DNA from: Erwinia sp. HDF1-3R
Lineage (GTDB): Bacteria > Pseudomonadota > Gammaproteobacteria > Enterobacterales > Enterobacteriaceae
Direction of reading: 5' to 3'
Length of the DNA stretch: 64,000 nt
Assembly (NCBI RefSeq): GCF_039621855.1
Contig: NZ_CP155071.1
Span: 2,108,001 to 2,172,000 of the forward strand
Shown here: piece after piece, positions 52,001-61,027 of the stretch
How the letters are laid out: each line of letters opens with the position of its first letter
Numbering within the stretch: the first letter of the stretch is position 1
The notes under the pieces: model-generated
What the model saw: only the letters and a program-made list of their open reading frames with translations
What the model was told of the DNA's origin: nothing
The model's database searches: none
Translations under genes and position numbers: made by a program

Positions 52001-52142
52001 TGAGCTCTCCTGGCATCAGGCGCTGCAAAAGCTGCCCAGGCAGCGCTGCCTGGCGACGGGTTACTCGTGCCGCAGTCAGGTGAAGCGCGTGGAAGGGAAC
52101 GGCGTGCGCCATCCCCTTCAGGCGCTGCTGGAGATTATTTAA
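49089..52142 (+). CDS. ydiJ: FAD-linked and 4Fe-4S oxidoreductase YdiJ
   Basis: A 1017-residue fused dehydrogenase. The N-terminal FAD-binding PCMH domain (FTPRGGGTGTNGQSLNQGIVVDMSRHMN) is followed by an FAD-oxidase C domain (GMFGHVDAGVLHVRP; LLWGEHGKGFRAQYSPEFFG). A ferredoxin-like cluster comes next (SGCLACKACSTQCPIKIDVPGF), then a CCG domain near the end (NVSVGCCGMAGTYGHE). The family oxidises D-2-hydroxyacids; D-2-hydroxyglutarate is the likely substrate from related enzymes. Its TAA overlaps the menI ATG by one base. Confidence 0.92.
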   Translation: MIPQISQAPGLIQLVLNFLQALEQQGFTGDTATHYADRLSVSTDNSIYQLLPDAVIFPRSTADVALIARLAGEARFSDLIFTPRGGGTGTNGQSLNQGIVVDMSRHMNRILDINVEQGWVKVEAGVIKDQLNAFLKPYGFFFSPELSTSNRATLGGMINTDASGQGSLVYGKTSDHVLALRAILLGGDILDTRSIPVALAEKLAAEATAEGKIYRTVLASCRDNRQLVLDKFPKINRFLTGYDLRHVLSDDLQQVDLTRLLCGSEGTLAFITEARLDITRIPKVRQLVNIKYDSFDSALRSAPFMVEAKALSVETVDSKVLNLAREDIVWHSVSELITDVPGSDVAGLNIVEFAGDDGAAIAEQVAALCQRLDALIAAHEAGIIGYQICSDLDGIERIYAMRKKAVGLLGNAKGGAKPIPFVEDTCVPPQHLADYITEFRALLDGHGLSYGMFGHVDAGVLHVRPALDMCDPQQEMMMKQISDEVVALTARFGGLLWGEHGKGFRAQYSPEFFGEALFNELRRIKAAFDPANRLNPGKICTPFGLDAPMMAVDAVKRGTWDRQIPINVRADWRGAMECNGNGLCFNFDVRSPMCPSMKITANRIHSPKGRATLTREWLRLLAEQGVDPVALEKNLPKEKVSLRGLIARTRNSWHAQRGEYDFSHEVKEAMSGCLACKACSTQCPIKIDVPGFRSRFLQLYHTRYLRPASDYLVASVESYAPLMAKAPRVFNFFLRQPLLRDLSRKHIGMVDLPLLSSPSLKKELAGQQAMTTTLEQLEAMSNAQRERYVLVVQDPFTSYYEARLVADFVSLIEKLGYQPVVLPFSPNGKAQHVKGFLQRFARTAQKTADFLNRVAQLGLPLVGVDPALVLCYRDEYRLTLGEQRGDFHVQLVHEWLQQALPESHPRPQSGECWYLFGHCTEVTALPGSTKQWESIFARFGARLENVSVGCCGMAGTYGHESQNLKNSLGIYELSWHQALQKLPRQRCLATGYSCRSQVKRVEGNGVRHPLQALLEII

Positions 52143-52573
52143 TGGCTATCTGGCAACGCAAGATGACCCTGGCAGAGCTTAACCAGCTGGGACGGGGCAA
52201 CCTGGCAGAAACGCTGGGGATCGTCTTTACCGCCATCAACGAGGAGACGCTGGAGGCGACGCTGCCGGTCGATTCTCGCACCCGTCAGCCCTTTGGTCTG
52301 CTGCACGGCGGTGCCTCGGTCGCGCTTGCCGAGACGCTGGGATCGGTGGCTGGTTATTTATGTACGTCCGGGGAGGAGCGGATCGTCGGGCTGGAGATCA
52401 ACGCCAGTCATCTGCGCCCGGTAAGGGAAGGGGAGGTGCGCGGCGTGTGTCGTGCGCTGCACATCGGGCGTAACCACCAGCGCTGGCAGATAGACATTTT
52501 TGACCCCCGACAGCGGCTGTGTTGCTCGGTCAGACTAACCACCGCAGTTTTGTCAGCCAGGGGCAAAGAGTGA
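52142..52573 (+). CDS. menI: 1,4-dihydroxy-2-naphthoyl-CoA hydrolase MenI (YdiI)
   Basis: A 143-residue hotdog-fold thioesterase of menaquinone synthesis. Active-site segment FGLLHGGASVALAETLGSVAG, with the catalytic Glu in ETLGS, followed by VGLEINASHLRPV. The ATG shares one base with the ydiJ stop (TAATG), implying translational coupling; an upstream in-frame extension lies inside ydiJ and is rejected. Confidence 0.95.
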   Translation: MAIWQRKMTLAELNQLGRGNLAETLGIVFTAINEETLEATLPVDSRTRQPFGLLHGGASVALAETLGSVAGYLCTSGEERIVGLEINASHLRPVREGEVRGVCRALHIGRNHQRWQIDIFDPRQRLCCSVRLTTAVLSARGKE

Positions 52574-52705
52574 TATCATGTTGCCCCTCCTGAAAGAGGG
52601 GGGCCAGCTGTGGGAGTGGTAAGGCATGGGGCCGGGCCAGAATAGCGGCAAGGTCGGGATGTGCTCACCGGGATAAGGTCGGGTCGGGTTAAGGCAGCCC
52701 GGTTG

Positions 52706-53110
52706 TCAAATTATCCACGCGGCATGCTTAACAAAATCGCTCTGCAGGCGGGTGGCGCGATCCCAGTCGCCGGTTAGCGCCAGCTCGTGGCACAGACGGG
52801 TAAGGGAATGTCGTGCCAGCTGCCAGGCCTGCATCCGAAACAGCCTGTCGCGTTCGGGGTTACCCAGCTCGACCAGTAAGCGGTGATGGAGCTTACCCAG
52901 CGCGTGCAGGTAACTGCGGTCATCGCCGTTTAGCTGGCACAGCTCGGCCATGTCCAGGCAAATGTCATTGAATCGACGCAGGTGTTCAAGGCTGCACTGT
53001 GGCCGGTTGAGTTTGGCCTGAGCCATGTAGAAATCAACGGTGATATCGCGAACTGAAAACTTGTAGTCGTCAATCTTCTGGTGCAGCCAGGCGCTTATCG
53101 AAAGATTCAT
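52706..53110 (-). CDS. Unknown 134-residue protein behind a Fur box
   Basis: A small, helical, cytoplasmic-looking protein. It contains no signal peptide or membrane segment. Tryptophan (4) and His/Cys residues are spread through it (LEHLRRFNDICLDMAELCQL; YLHALGKLHHRLLVELGNP). I do not recognise the family. The start at 53110 has only a weak GAG ribosome-binding signal. A TATAAT -10 at 53148-53153 and an almost perfect Fur box just downstream of it (53127-53145) sit immediately before the gene on its strand. Iron-starvation expression is therefore likely. It takes the place of E. coli fumD/rydB between menI and sufA. Confidence 0.75.
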   Translation of the reverse strand: MNLSISAWLHQKIDDYKFSVRDITVDFYMAQAKLNRPQCSLEHLRRFNDICLDMAELCQLNGDDRSYLHALGKLHHRLLVELGNPERDRLFRMQAWQLARHSLTRLCHELALTGDWDRATRLQSDFVKHAAWII

Positions 53111-53126
53111 CTCAGGGCTCGTTCGT

Positions 53127-53145
53127 GCTAATGATAATCATTATC
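53127..53145. promoter_or_regulatory. Near-perfect Fur box
   Basis: GCTAATGATAATCATTATC differs from the 19-bp Fur consensus at one position. It overlaps the start region of the promoter of the 134-residue gene (TATAAT on the minus strand at 53153-53148). It is about 360 nt from sufA, too far to be the usual suf Fur site. Confidence 0.85.
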
Positions 53146-53295
53146 ATATTATAAATGACGCATTATTCAACGTTTCCGGCGGAAAATTTTTACCCATAAA
53201 TGCTGCCTCTCATGAAAATTGGTAATAACGATACGCGGCATGTCTGAAAGCGGTAAAATATCTATAATTCACGGTCATCACAGCGTGGCCGTTAT

Positions 53296-53324
53296 TTACT
53301 GGCCTTTTTTCAATGTGTTATAAT
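53296..53324 (+). promoter_or_regulatory. Candidate suf promoter
   Basis: TTACTG (53296-53301), 17 nt, TATAAT (53319-53324). The transcript would begin near 53331, giving a leader of about 170 nt before sufA. No clear IscR or OxyR site could be recognised by eye in the flanking region. Confidence 0.6.
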
Positions 53325-53468
53325 TTCGTTAAATCGGAGTGTAATGCCGATCGTCATCCTCTTCACAGGGTCTAAACTGTATAAAAAGGGCTAAAAAAGT
53401 CCCGTTGGCCTTAATCCCTGCAAAACAAGAGGTTGAAGCGATATTCAATATCACTAACATAGAGACAT

Positions 53469-53483
53469 TAGCCCTCAGGGCTA
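53469..53483 (+). other. Leader hairpin before sufA
   Basis: TAGCCC-TCA-GGGCTA, a perfect 6-bp stem with a 3-nt loop, ends 9 nt before the sufA GAGGT ribosome-binding site. Possibly affects sufA translation; role is inferred. Confidence 0.5.
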
Positions 53484-53503
53484 TCGACTCGCGAGGTAAC
53501 TTT

Positions 53504-53878
53504 ATGCCATCAGCAACTACTGCTTCTTTTTCACCGGATGACTTCGTCTGGAAAGGCCTGACGCTCACTGATAGTGCAGCCCAGCAAATCATTGCGCTGG
53601 CAGCCAACGACCCGCATGTGAAGGGCCTGAAGCTGGGTGTGAAGACATCCGGCTGTGCTGGCTTTGGCTACACCATGGATCTGGTGAAAGAGCCCGCCGC
53701 AGACGATCTGGTCTTTATTCATCAGGGCGCGCATCTCTACGTGCCGTTACAGGCAATGCCTTTCATCGACGGAACGGAACTGGATTTTGTTCGTGAAGGC
53801 CTGAATCAGATTTTCAAATTTAATAATCCTAAAGCTCAACACGCCTGTGGCTGTGGTGAGAGCTTTGGCGTTGAGTAA
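53504..53878 (+). CDS. sufA: Fe-S cluster carrier SufA
   Basis: A 124-residue A-type carrier that receives clusters from SufBC2D and passes them to apoproteins. The three conserved cysteines are in [10 protein letters not shown] and CGCGESFG. The ATG at 53504 follows GAGGT by 7 nt and matches SufA family length; an in-frame extension of 33 codons upstream is probably leader. First gene of a complete sufABCDSE operon. Confidence 0.95.
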   Translation: MPSATTASFSPDDFVWKGLTLTDSAAQQIIALAANDPHVKGLKLGVKTSGCAGFGYTMDLVKEPAADDLVFIHQGAHLYVPLQAMPFIDGTELDFVREGLNQIFKFNNPKAQHACGCGESFGVE

Positions 53879-53883
53879 ACTTT

Positions 53884-55374
53884 ATGTCCCGAATTACTGA
53901 AACATCGGATGATGTGCAGATCTGGGAAGGAAACCAGAAGTACAAAGAGGGTTTCTTCACCCAGCTGCAAACCGAAGAGTTCGAAAATGGCCTCAGCGAA
54001 GACGTTGTGCGCGCCATTTCTGCCAAGCGCAACGAGCCGGAGTGGATGCTGGAATTCCGCCTGAAAGCTTACGCTGCCTGGCTGGAGATGGAAGAGCCGC
54101 ACTGGCTGAAAGCCAACTATAAGTCGCTGAACTATCAGGATTACAGCTACTATTCCGCGCCCTCCTGCGGCAACTGTGATGACAGCTGTGCCTCCGAGCC
54201 GGGTGCAACGCAGGCCTCTGGTTCACAGGCGCCCGACTACCTGACAGAAGAAGTGGAGAACGCTTTTAAACAGTTAGGTGTGCCGGTGCGTGAGGGGCAG
54301 GAAGTCGCGGTTGATGCGATTTTTGACTCTGTTTCAGTTTCAACCACCTATCGCGGCAAGCTGGCAGAGCAGGGCATTATCTTCTGTTCGTTCGGTGAAG
54401 CCATCCACGACCACCCGGAGCTGGTAAAACAGTATCTGGGTACGGTGGTGCCCGCGAATGACAACTTTTTCGCTGCGCTGAACTCGGCCGTCGCCTCCGA
54501 TGGTACCTTTGTCTACATTCCTAAAGGCGTGCGCTGCCCGATGGAGCTGTCGACCTATTTCCGCATCAACGCGGCGAAAACCGGTCAGTTCGAGCGTACC
54601 ATCCTGATTGCCGATGAAGGCAGCTACGTTAGCTATATCGAAGGCTGTTCAGCCCCGGTGCGTGACAGCTATCAGCTGCATGCGGCGGTGGTGGAAGTGA
54701 TCATCCATAAAGATGCCGAAGTGAAGTACTCCACCGTGCAGAACTGGTTCTCCGGCGGCGAAACTGAAGGCGGTATTCTGAACTTTGTGACCAAGCGTGC
54801 GCTGTGTGAAGGTGAAAACAGCAAAATGTCCTGGACTCAGTCAGAAACCGGCTCGGCCATCACCTGGAAGTACCCAAGCGTGATCCTGCGCGGTGATAAC
54901 TCTATTGGTGAGTTCTTCTCGGTCGCGCTGACCAGCGGTCATCAGCAGGCCGATACCGGCACCAAAATGATCCACATCGGTAAAAATACCAAATCGACCA
55001 TTATCTCCAAAGGGATCTCGGCGGGTAAAAGCCAGAACACCTATCGGGGTCTGGTCAAGATCATGCCGACGGCCACCAACGCACGTAATTTTACCCAGTG
55101 TGACTCGATGCTGATTGGTGCCGAGTGCGGTGCGCACACCTTCCCCTATGTTGAAGTGCGGAATAATACTGCCCAGCTTGAGCACGAAGCGACAACGTCA
55201 CGTATTGGCGAAGACCAGCTCTTTTACTGCCTGCAGCGCGGCATTAGCGAAGATAATGCCATTTCAATGATCGTTAACGGCTTCTGTAAAGACGTCTTCT
55301 CCGAGCTGCCGCTTGAGTTTGCGGTGGAAGCACAAAAACTGCTGGCGATAAGCCTTGAACACAGCGTGGGCTAA
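53884..55374 (+). CDS. sufB: Fe-S scaffold subunit SufB
   Basis: A 496-residue scaffold subunit of the SufBC2D complex. Visible: a Cys-rich N-terminal segment ([16 protein letters not shown]), the beta-helix core and [16 protein letters not shown] with a conserved Cys. The C-terminal helical part reads [29 protein letters not shown]. Starts 5 nt after sufA. Confidence 0.96.
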   Translation: MSRITETSDDVQIWEGNQKYKEGFFTQLQTEEFENGLSEDVVRAISAKRNEPEWMLEFRLKAYAAWLEMEEPHWLKANYKSLNYQDYSYYSAPSCGNCDDSCASEPGATQASGSQAPDYLTEEVENAFKQLGVPVREGQEVAVDAIFDSVSVSTTYRGKLAEQGIIFCSFGEAIHDHPELVKQYLGTVVPANDNFFAALNSAVASDGTFVYIPKGVRCPMELSTYFRINAAKTGQFERTILIADEGSYVSYIEGCSAPVRDSYQLHAAVVEVIIHKDAEVKYSTVQNWFSGGETEGGILNFVTKRALCEGENSKMSWTQSETGSAITWKYPSVILRGDNSIGEFFSVALTSGHQQADTGTKMIHIGKNTKSTIISKGISAGKSQNTYRGLVKIMPTATNARNFTQCDSMLIGAECGAHTFPYVEVRNNTAQLEHEATTSRIGEDQLFYCLQRGISEDNAISMIVNGFCKDVFSELPLEFAVEAQKLLAISLEHSVG

Positions 55375-55431
55375 TGGCCCACGCGTACGGTCACTGAGCG
55401 CAGTGCTGGACGGCACTGCCAGGGAAACACT

Positions 55432-56178
55432 ATGTTAAGTATTAAAGATTTACAGGTTAGCATTGAAGACAAAGAGATCCTGCGTGGGCTGGATCTTGAA
55501 GTAAAACCGGGTGAAGTCCACGCCATCATGGGCCCTAACGGCTCAGGAAAAAGTACGCTCTCTGCCACGCTGGCCGGGCGCGAAGAGTATGAAGTGACCG
55601 GTGGTTCCGTTAGCTTTAAAGGTAAAGATCTGCTTGAACTCTCTCCCGAAGATCGGGCCGGGGAAGGCATCTTTATGGCGTTCCAGTATCCGGTTGAGAT
55701 CCCGGGCGTCAGCAACCAGTTCTTTCTGCAAACCGCAGTGAACTCGGTGCGTCAGTATCGCGGCAGCGAAGCGCTGGATCGTTTCGACTTCCAGGACTTT
55801 ATTGAAGACAAAATTCACCTGCTGAAAATGCCGGAAGACCTGCTGACGCGTTCAGTTAACGTTGGCTTCTCGGGCGGTGAGAAAAAGCGTAATGATATTC
55901 TGCAGATGGCAGCGCTTGAACCCGAGCTGTGCATCCTGGATGAAACCGACTCAGGTCTGGACATCGATGCGCTGAAAACGGTCGCTAACGGCGTTAACAC
56001 GCTGCGTGACGGTAAGCGCGCATTCATTATTGTGACGCACTATCAGCGCATTCTGGACTATATCAAGCCGGACTTCGTTCACGTTCTGTATCAGGGCAAA
56101 ATCGTCAAATCCGGCGACTTTACGCTGGTGAAACAACTGGAGGAGCAAGGCTATGGCTGGCTTACCGACCAGGAGTAG
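55432..56178 (+). CDS. sufC: Fe-S assembly ATPase SufC
   Basis: A 248-residue ABC-type ATPase powering SufBC2D. Walker A MGPNGSGKSTLSATL, signature FSGGEKKRNDIL, Walker B LCILDETDSGLDID and an H-loop His in VTHYQRIL. The last 26 nt overlap the start of sufD in another frame, as in E. coli. Confidence 0.96.
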   Translation: MLSIKDLQVSIEDKEILRGLDLEVKPGEVHAIMGPNGSGKSTLSATLAGREEYEVTGGSVSFKGKDLLELSPEDRAGEGIFMAFQYPVEIPGVSNQFFLQTAVNSVRQYRGSEALDRFDFQDFIEDKIHLLKMPEDLLTRSVNVGFSGGEKKRNDILQMAALEPELCILDETDSGLDIDALKTVANGVNTLRDGKRAFIIVTHYQRILDYIKPDFVHVLYQGKIVKSGDFTLVKQLEEQGYGWLTDQE

Positions 56179-57436
56179 TGACAACACCCTGCAGCAGTGG
56201 CATCACCTGTTTGAAAGCCACGGCGCAAGCCGTTCGCTTCAGGCACAGCACCACTGGCAGCAGGTATTGCGTCTCGGACTGCCGACGCGCAAGCAGGAAA
56301 ACTGGAAATATACCCCGCTGGAGAGTCTGTTTGGGCAGAACTTTGTGCAAACGCACTCCTCTGAACTGAGCGCGGCTGATGTTACAGAACGCGCCCTGGA
56401 GATCGACGCCGTCAAACTGGTGTTTGTCGACGGGCGTTTCAGCAAAGCCCTCAGTGACAGCAGCTATGATCTGTTTGATATCCAGATTTCTCAGGCGGGT
56501 GAGCGCCGCGAACTTAACGCGCCGCTACAGCCTGAGGTATTCCTGCACCTGACGGAAAGTCTGGCAGAAGAAGTGACGCTGGTCCGCCTGACGCGTGGAA
56601 AACAGGCGCCGCGCGCGCTTTACCTGCTGCATATCAGCAGCGGCAGCGCCCAGGCAGAGATGAATACGTCACACTATCGTCATCATCTCCAGCTGGACGA
56701 TGGCGCACAGGCCTCGGTGATTGAGCACTACGTCAGCCTGAACGAAGCCAGTCACTTTACCGGCGGCCGCTTTACCGCAGAAGTGGGCGACAATGCCGCG
56801 CTGACGCACTACAAGCTGGCCTTTGAGCACAACAGCAGCTTCCACTTTGCCCACAACGATCTGGTTATTGGCCGTGACGCGCGCGTTCAGAGCCACAGCT
56901 TCCTGCTGGGAGCGGGTCTGACCCGGCACAATACCAGCGTTCAGCTGAACGGTGAGGGCAGTGAGCTGGGCATTAACAGCCTGATGCTGCCGATCGAGAA
57001 AGAAGTTTGTGACAGCCGCACCTGGCTTGAGCACAACAAAGGCTACTGTCAGAGCCGACAGCTGCATAAAACTATCGTCCGCGATAAGGCGCGCGCGGTT
57101 TTTAACGGCCTGATAAAAGTGGCTAAGCATGCGCTGAAAACCGACGGCCAGATGAACAACAACAACCTGCTGCTGGGCCGGCTGGCTGAGGTGGATACCA
57201 AACCCCAGCTGGAAATCTACGCTGATGACGTTAAGTGCAGCCACGGTGCCACCATCGGGCGTATTGATGACGAGCAGATGTTTTATCTGCGCGCGCGCGG
57301 CATTAGCGAAGCGTCAGCGCAGCGTATGATTATCTATGCGTTTGCCGCAGAATTAACCGAAGCCATTACGGATGACGTGCTGAAAGAGGCGGTAATGCAA
57401 CGTATCGCACAGCGTTTTCCCGGAGGCATTCAATGA
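56153..57436 (+). CDS. sufD: Fe-S assembly subunit SufD
   Basis: A 427-residue SufB paralogue needed for iron acquisition during cluster assembly. N-terminal helical part with [20 protein letters not shown], then the beta-helix, then the [25 protein letters not shown] region with the conserved His and the IIYAFAAE tail. Overlaps sufC by 26 nt and sufS by 4 nt. Confidence 0.96.
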   Translation: MAGLPTRSSDNTLQQWHHLFESHGASRSLQAQHHWQQVLRLGLPTRKQENWKYTPLESLFGQNFVQTHSSELSAADVTERALEIDAVKLVFVDGRFSKALSDSSYDLFDIQISQAGERRELNAPLQPEVFLHLTESLAEEVTLVRLTRGKQAPRALYLLHISSGSAQAEMNTSHYRHHLQLDDGAQASVIEHYVSLNEASHFTGGRFTAEVGDNAALTHYKLAFEHNSSFHFAHNDLVIGRDARVQSHSFLLGAGLTRHNTSVQLNGEGSELGINSLMLPIEKEVCDSRTWLEHNKGYCQSRQLHKTIVRDKARAVFNGLIKVAKHALKTDGQMNNNNLLLGRLAEVDTKPQLEIYADDVKCSHGATIGRIDDEQMFYLRARGISEASAQRMIIYAFAAELTEAITDDVLKEAVMQRIAQRFPGGIQ

Positions 57437-58656
57437 GTTTTGACCTGACACGCGTCAGGGCTGATTTTCCTATTCTGGCGCGAGAAGTGAATGGCGAACC
57501 GCTGGCCTATCTTGACAGTGCGGCCAGCGCACAAAAGCCGCAGGCGGTCATCGACGCCGAGAGTCATTTCTACGCGCATGGCTACGCGGCCGTGCATCGG
57601 GGTATTCATACCCTGAGTGCGGAAGCGACTACCGCAATGGAAGACGTGCGCATTCAGGCGGCACGCTTTCTGAATGCCGCATCGCCGGAAGAGATTATCT
57701 TCGTCAAAGGCACCACCGAGGGGATCAACCTGGTGGCGAGCAGCTGGGGAAGCCGTCAGCTGCAGGCCGGTGACAATATTCTGATCACCGGGATGGAGCA
57801 TCACGCCAATATCGTTCCCTGGCAGATGCTGGCCGAACGTGTTGGCGCAGAAGTACGCTTTATCCCGCTGACCGAAACCGGTGAGCTGGACCAGTCCAAC
57901 CTCTCCACGCTGATAGACAGCCGCACCCGTATGCTGGCAGTCACCCACGTCTCAAACGTTCTGGGCACGGTTAACCCGGTGAAAGAGCTGGTAGCGCGGG
58001 CAAAAGCGGCCGGGGTGACCACGCTGATTGACGGTGCGCAGGCGGTGATGCATCAGCAGGTCGACGTCCAGGATCTGGACTGCGATTTTTACGTTTTCTC
58101 CGGCCATAAAATTTACGGCCCCACCGGCATTGGCATCCTTTACGGGCGTAAGGCCCTGCTGGATGAGATGCCACCGTGGGAAGGCGGTGGGTCGATGATA
58201 GCCACCGTCAGCCTCACGGAAGGCACGCGCTTTGCCGCTGCGCCGTGGCGCTTTGAGGCAGGCACGCCCAATACGGGCGGCATTATTGGACTGGGTGCGG
58301 CACTCTCCTGGATAACTGCACTGGGTCTGGATGTCATCCACCAGCGTGAGCAGGCGCTGATGCGCTATGCGCTGGATAAACTGGCTTCGGTCCCTGGCCT
58401 GGTTATCTATGGTCCTCAGGCGCGTTCAGGCGTGATCGCGTTCAATCTGGGTCAGCATCATGCCTATGACGTCGGCAGCTTTCTGGATCGTTATGGAATA
58501 GCGATTCGCACGGGTCATCACTGCGCGATGCCGCTGATGACGCATTACGGCGTACCGGCAATGTGCCGCGCTTCTTTCGTTTTGTATAATAGCGAAGAAG
58601 AGGCCGATCGACTGGCGGCAGGCCTGACACGTATACACCGTCTGCTGGGCGGCTAA
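57433..58656 (+). CDS. sufS: Cysteine desulfurase SufS
   Basis: A 407-residue class V PLP enzyme that releases sulfur from cysteine. The PLP lysine is in [14 protein letters not shown], the cofactor His in [13 protein letters not shown] and the persulfide-carrying Cys in [11 protein letters not shown]. The sulfur goes to SufE, encoded next. Confidence 0.96.
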   Translation: MSFDLTRVRADFPILAREVNGEPLAYLDSAASAQKPQAVIDAESHFYAHGYAAVHRGIHTLSAEATTAMEDVRIQAARFLNAASPEEIIFVKGTTEGINLVASSWGSRQLQAGDNILITGMEHHANIVPWQMLAERVGAEVRFIPLTETGELDQSNLSTLIDSRTRMLAVTHVSNVLGTVNPVKELVARAKAAGVTTLIDGAQAVMHQQVDVQDLDCDFYVFSGHKIYGPTGIGILYGRKALLDEMPPWEGGGSMIATVSLTEGTRFAAAPWRFEAGTPNTGGIIGLGAALSWITALGLDVIHQREQALMRYALDKLASVPGLVIYGPQARSGVIAFNLGQHHAYDVGSFLDRYGIAIRTGHHCAMPLMTHYGVPAMCRASFVLYNSEEEADRLAAGLTRIHRLLGG

Positions 58657-58739
58657 ATAGCTGTTCCAACGCGCCTGACCGCTGCATGAAGTGGTCAGGC
58701 GCAGTTGTTCAGGGCTGCCCACCGATAAGGGAGAGAGTA

Positions 58740-59156
58740 ATGGCAAGTTTGCCAGATAAAGAGAAACTGGTGCGCAACTTTACCCGCTGCGCGAACTGGG
58801 AAGAGAAATACCTGTATGTCATCGAGCTGGGTGCCCTGTTGCCCGCGCTGCCTGATGCACTGCACCAGCCCGAGAATGCCATATCGGGCTGCCAGAGCCA
58901 GGTATGGATAATTATGGATACCGATAGCGGCGGCTACGTCACCCTGCAGGGCGACAGTGACGCGGCGATTGTTAAGGGACTGGTGGCGGTGGTTTTCATC
59001 CTCTATCAGAATATGACGCCTGCTGATATCGTTGGCTTTGACGTTCGTCCTTTCTTTGAGCAGCTGGCGCTGGCGCAGCATCTTACGCCTTCCCGCTCAC
59101 AGGGTTTAGAAGCAATGATCCGTGCAATTCGCCAGAAGGCCGCTACGCTAAGCTAA
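58740..59156 (+). CDS. sufE: Sulfur acceptor SufE
   Basis: A 138-residue protein that takes the persulfide from SufS to SufB. The acceptor Cys is in [11 protein letters not shown]. The ATG at 58740 gives the same length as E. coli SufE; an 18-codon extension upstream is rejected. Last suf gene, followed by a terminator. Confidence 0.96.
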   Translation: MASLPDKEKLVRNFTRCANWEEKYLYVIELGALLPALPDALHQPENAISGCQSQVWIIMDTDSGGYVTLQGDSDAAIVKGLVAVVFILYQNMTPADIVGFDVRPFFEQLALAQHLTPSRSQGLEAMIRAIRQKAATLS

Positions 59157-59177
59157 TCACTACGCCTTCCCGGCAGG

Positions 59178-59206
59178 CCTCCCGCACTGCTGTCGGGAGG
59201 TTTCTC
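59178..59206 (+). terminator. Terminator of the suf operon
   Basis: CCTCCCG-CACTGCTGT-CGGGAGG followed by TTTCTC, 22 nt after the sufE stop. Confidence 0.75.
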
Positions 59207-59228
59207 TCCTGCTCATCGAGAAGCCTCT

Positions 59229-60224
59229 ATGAAACGCTGTCTGACGCATCTTTCATCGTTGTTGCTGCTCCTGATCGCCTCCTCCTGCGTTAATGCCACA
59301 GAGTACCCGCTGCCGCCCGAAAACAGCCGCCTGATCGGCGAGAACACTACCTACGTCGTTCCTGATGATGGTCGCCCGCTTGAAAGCGTCGCGGCCGCCT
59401 ATAAAACCGGGCTGCTGGGAATGCTGGAGGCTAATCCCGGTACCGATCCCTGGCTACCTACACCCGGTACAAAGCTGACTATACCCTTGCAGATGCTTCT
59501 GCCCGATACCCGGCGGGAAGGGATAGTGGTTAACGTCGCCGAGCTGCGCCTTTACTATTACCCTAAAGGTGGGGACCGGGTCATTGTTTACCCGATTGGT
59601 ATTGGTCAGCTGGGGGCGAATACGCCACCGATGGTAACCCGCATTAGTCAGAAAATCCCAAACCCTTCATGGACACCGACGCCCAATATCCGTAAACGCT
59701 ATGCCGCAGAGGGGAAAACGTTGCCCGTTACCGTGCCCGCCGGTCCGCAAAACCCGATGGGGCTTTTCGCTCTGCGCCTTGCCTGGGGGGCGGGGCACTA
59801 TTTGATACATGGGACTAATGCGGATTTTGGTATTGGGATGCGCGTCAGTTCGGGCTGTATTCGTCTGCGGCCCGATGACATTAAAGCCCTGTTTGACAGT
59901 GTTCCCACGGGGACACGCGTACAGATAGTTAACCAGCCGGTGAAATATGCCACAGAGCCGGACGGCAAGCGCTATATCGAGGTGCATCAGCCGCTTTCGC
60001 ATAGCGATCGCGACGATCCGCAGACCATGCCCATTTTGCTCACTTCTGGCGCGAAAAAATTTATCAACAGTGGGCTGAGCGACGGGCAGGTTATCGGTGA
60101 CGCACTGAAACGCCGCTCAGGGATGCCGGTGCTGGTGAATAGCGGTGAGCCAGAGCAGGCAACTCTGCCTTACAGCCGCAACCAGCAGGATTCAGACGCA
60201 TTACCGTCACAATCGACACCCTGA
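59229..60224 (+). CDS. ldtE: L,D-transpeptidase LdtE (YnhG)
   Basis: A 331-residue exported YkuD-family enzyme that makes 3-3 cross-links in peptidoglycan. Signal peptide to about 24 (..SCVNA); a LysM-like segment (about 38-80, YVVPDDGRPLESVAAAYKTG); catalytic domain about 95-235 with HGTNADFGIGMRVSSGCIRL holding the active-site Cys. Position between suf and lpp is as in E. coli. The 260 nt to lpp show no gene apart from the lpp terminator. Confidence 0.93.
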   Translation: MKRCLTHLSSLLLLLIASSCVNATEYPLPPENSRLIGENTTYVVPDDGRPLESVAAAYKTGLLGMLEANPGTDPWLPTPGTKLTIPLQMLLPDTRREGIVVNVAELRLYYYPKGGDRVIVYPIGIGQLGANTPPMVTRISQKIPNPSWTPTPNIRKRYAAEGKTLPVTVPAGPQNPMGLFALRLAWGAGHYLIHGTNADFGIGMRVSSGCIRLRPDDIKALFDSVPTGTRVQIVNQPVKYATEPDGKRYIEVHQPLSHSDRDDPQTMPILLTSGAKKFINSGLSDGQVIGDALKRRSGMPVLVNSGEPEQATLPYSRNQQDSDALPSQSTP

Positions 60225-60444
60225 GCCACCGCATGCCGCAGGCACGTTAGCATGGCTTGTAGAGCGTTTAAGCCGGGGCAGCATCTTAAGCCGCGTGATG
60301 AATAGTAACAGGTAGGTTTGCAGGACAGGGTATGGATAAGAAGCTTCGGGGCGCTACAGGGGATTAATCAGCGGTAGCTGTACGGTAAATTAAGACGACT
60401 CACTACTGGCGGGCGGCTTAAGTGAGGGGGCATTTTAGACAAAA

Positions 60445-60472
60445 AAAATGGCGCACACTGTGCGCCATTTTC
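60445..60472 (-). terminator. Terminator of lpp
   Basis: On the minus strand AATGGCGCACAGTGTGCGCC forms a self-complementary stem followed by ATTTTTTTT. It lies just after the lpp stop codon. Confidence 0.9.
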
Positions 60473-60485
60473 ATAACCAGAACTC

Positions 60486-60725
<240 letters not shown>

Positions 60726-60766
60726 TTATACCCTCTAGATTGAGTTAATCTCCATGTAGCGTTACA

Positions 60767-60800
60767 AGTATTACACAAAGTATTTTCTAATGAGAATAAA
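60767..60800 (-). promoter_or_regulatory. lpp promoter
   Basis: On the minus strand, TAATAC (-10) lies within TTTGTGTAATACTTGTAACG, preceded by an AT-rich -35 region, and the leader GCTACATGGAGATTAACTC follows. This matches the remembered E. coli lpp promoter. The rest of 60801-60977 is AT-rich with no gene. Confidence 0.75.
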
Positions 60801-60977
60801 TTTTTGATGAGAAGGTGCTTAAATTTGATCGTTCGCTCAAAGAAGCATCGTCTTTGCACTTAAGTACAAAAAAATTAGCTAAAACAGGCGCGTTTAATCG
60901 GACACTTCTTAAGTTTATAAAATTTTGAGGGGATAATTTCAGGCAGATGTTTTGTGGTATTTCCAGATGATGACTAT

Positions 60978-61006
60978 AAAAAAAGCGCCACTCGGGCGCT
61001 TTTTTA
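60978..61006 (-). terminator. Terminator of pykF
   Basis: AAAGCGCC-ACTC-GGGCGCTTT flanked by A- and T-runs, 22 nt after the pykF stop. Confidence 0.9.
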
Positions 61007-61027
61007 ATCTCAAACCCTAATCTGAAA

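Noticed and set aside
53405..53503. In-frame N-terminal extension of sufA.
   Set aside because: The ATG at 53504 has a good ribosome-binding site and gives the family length; the extension lies in the leader and contains the hairpin.
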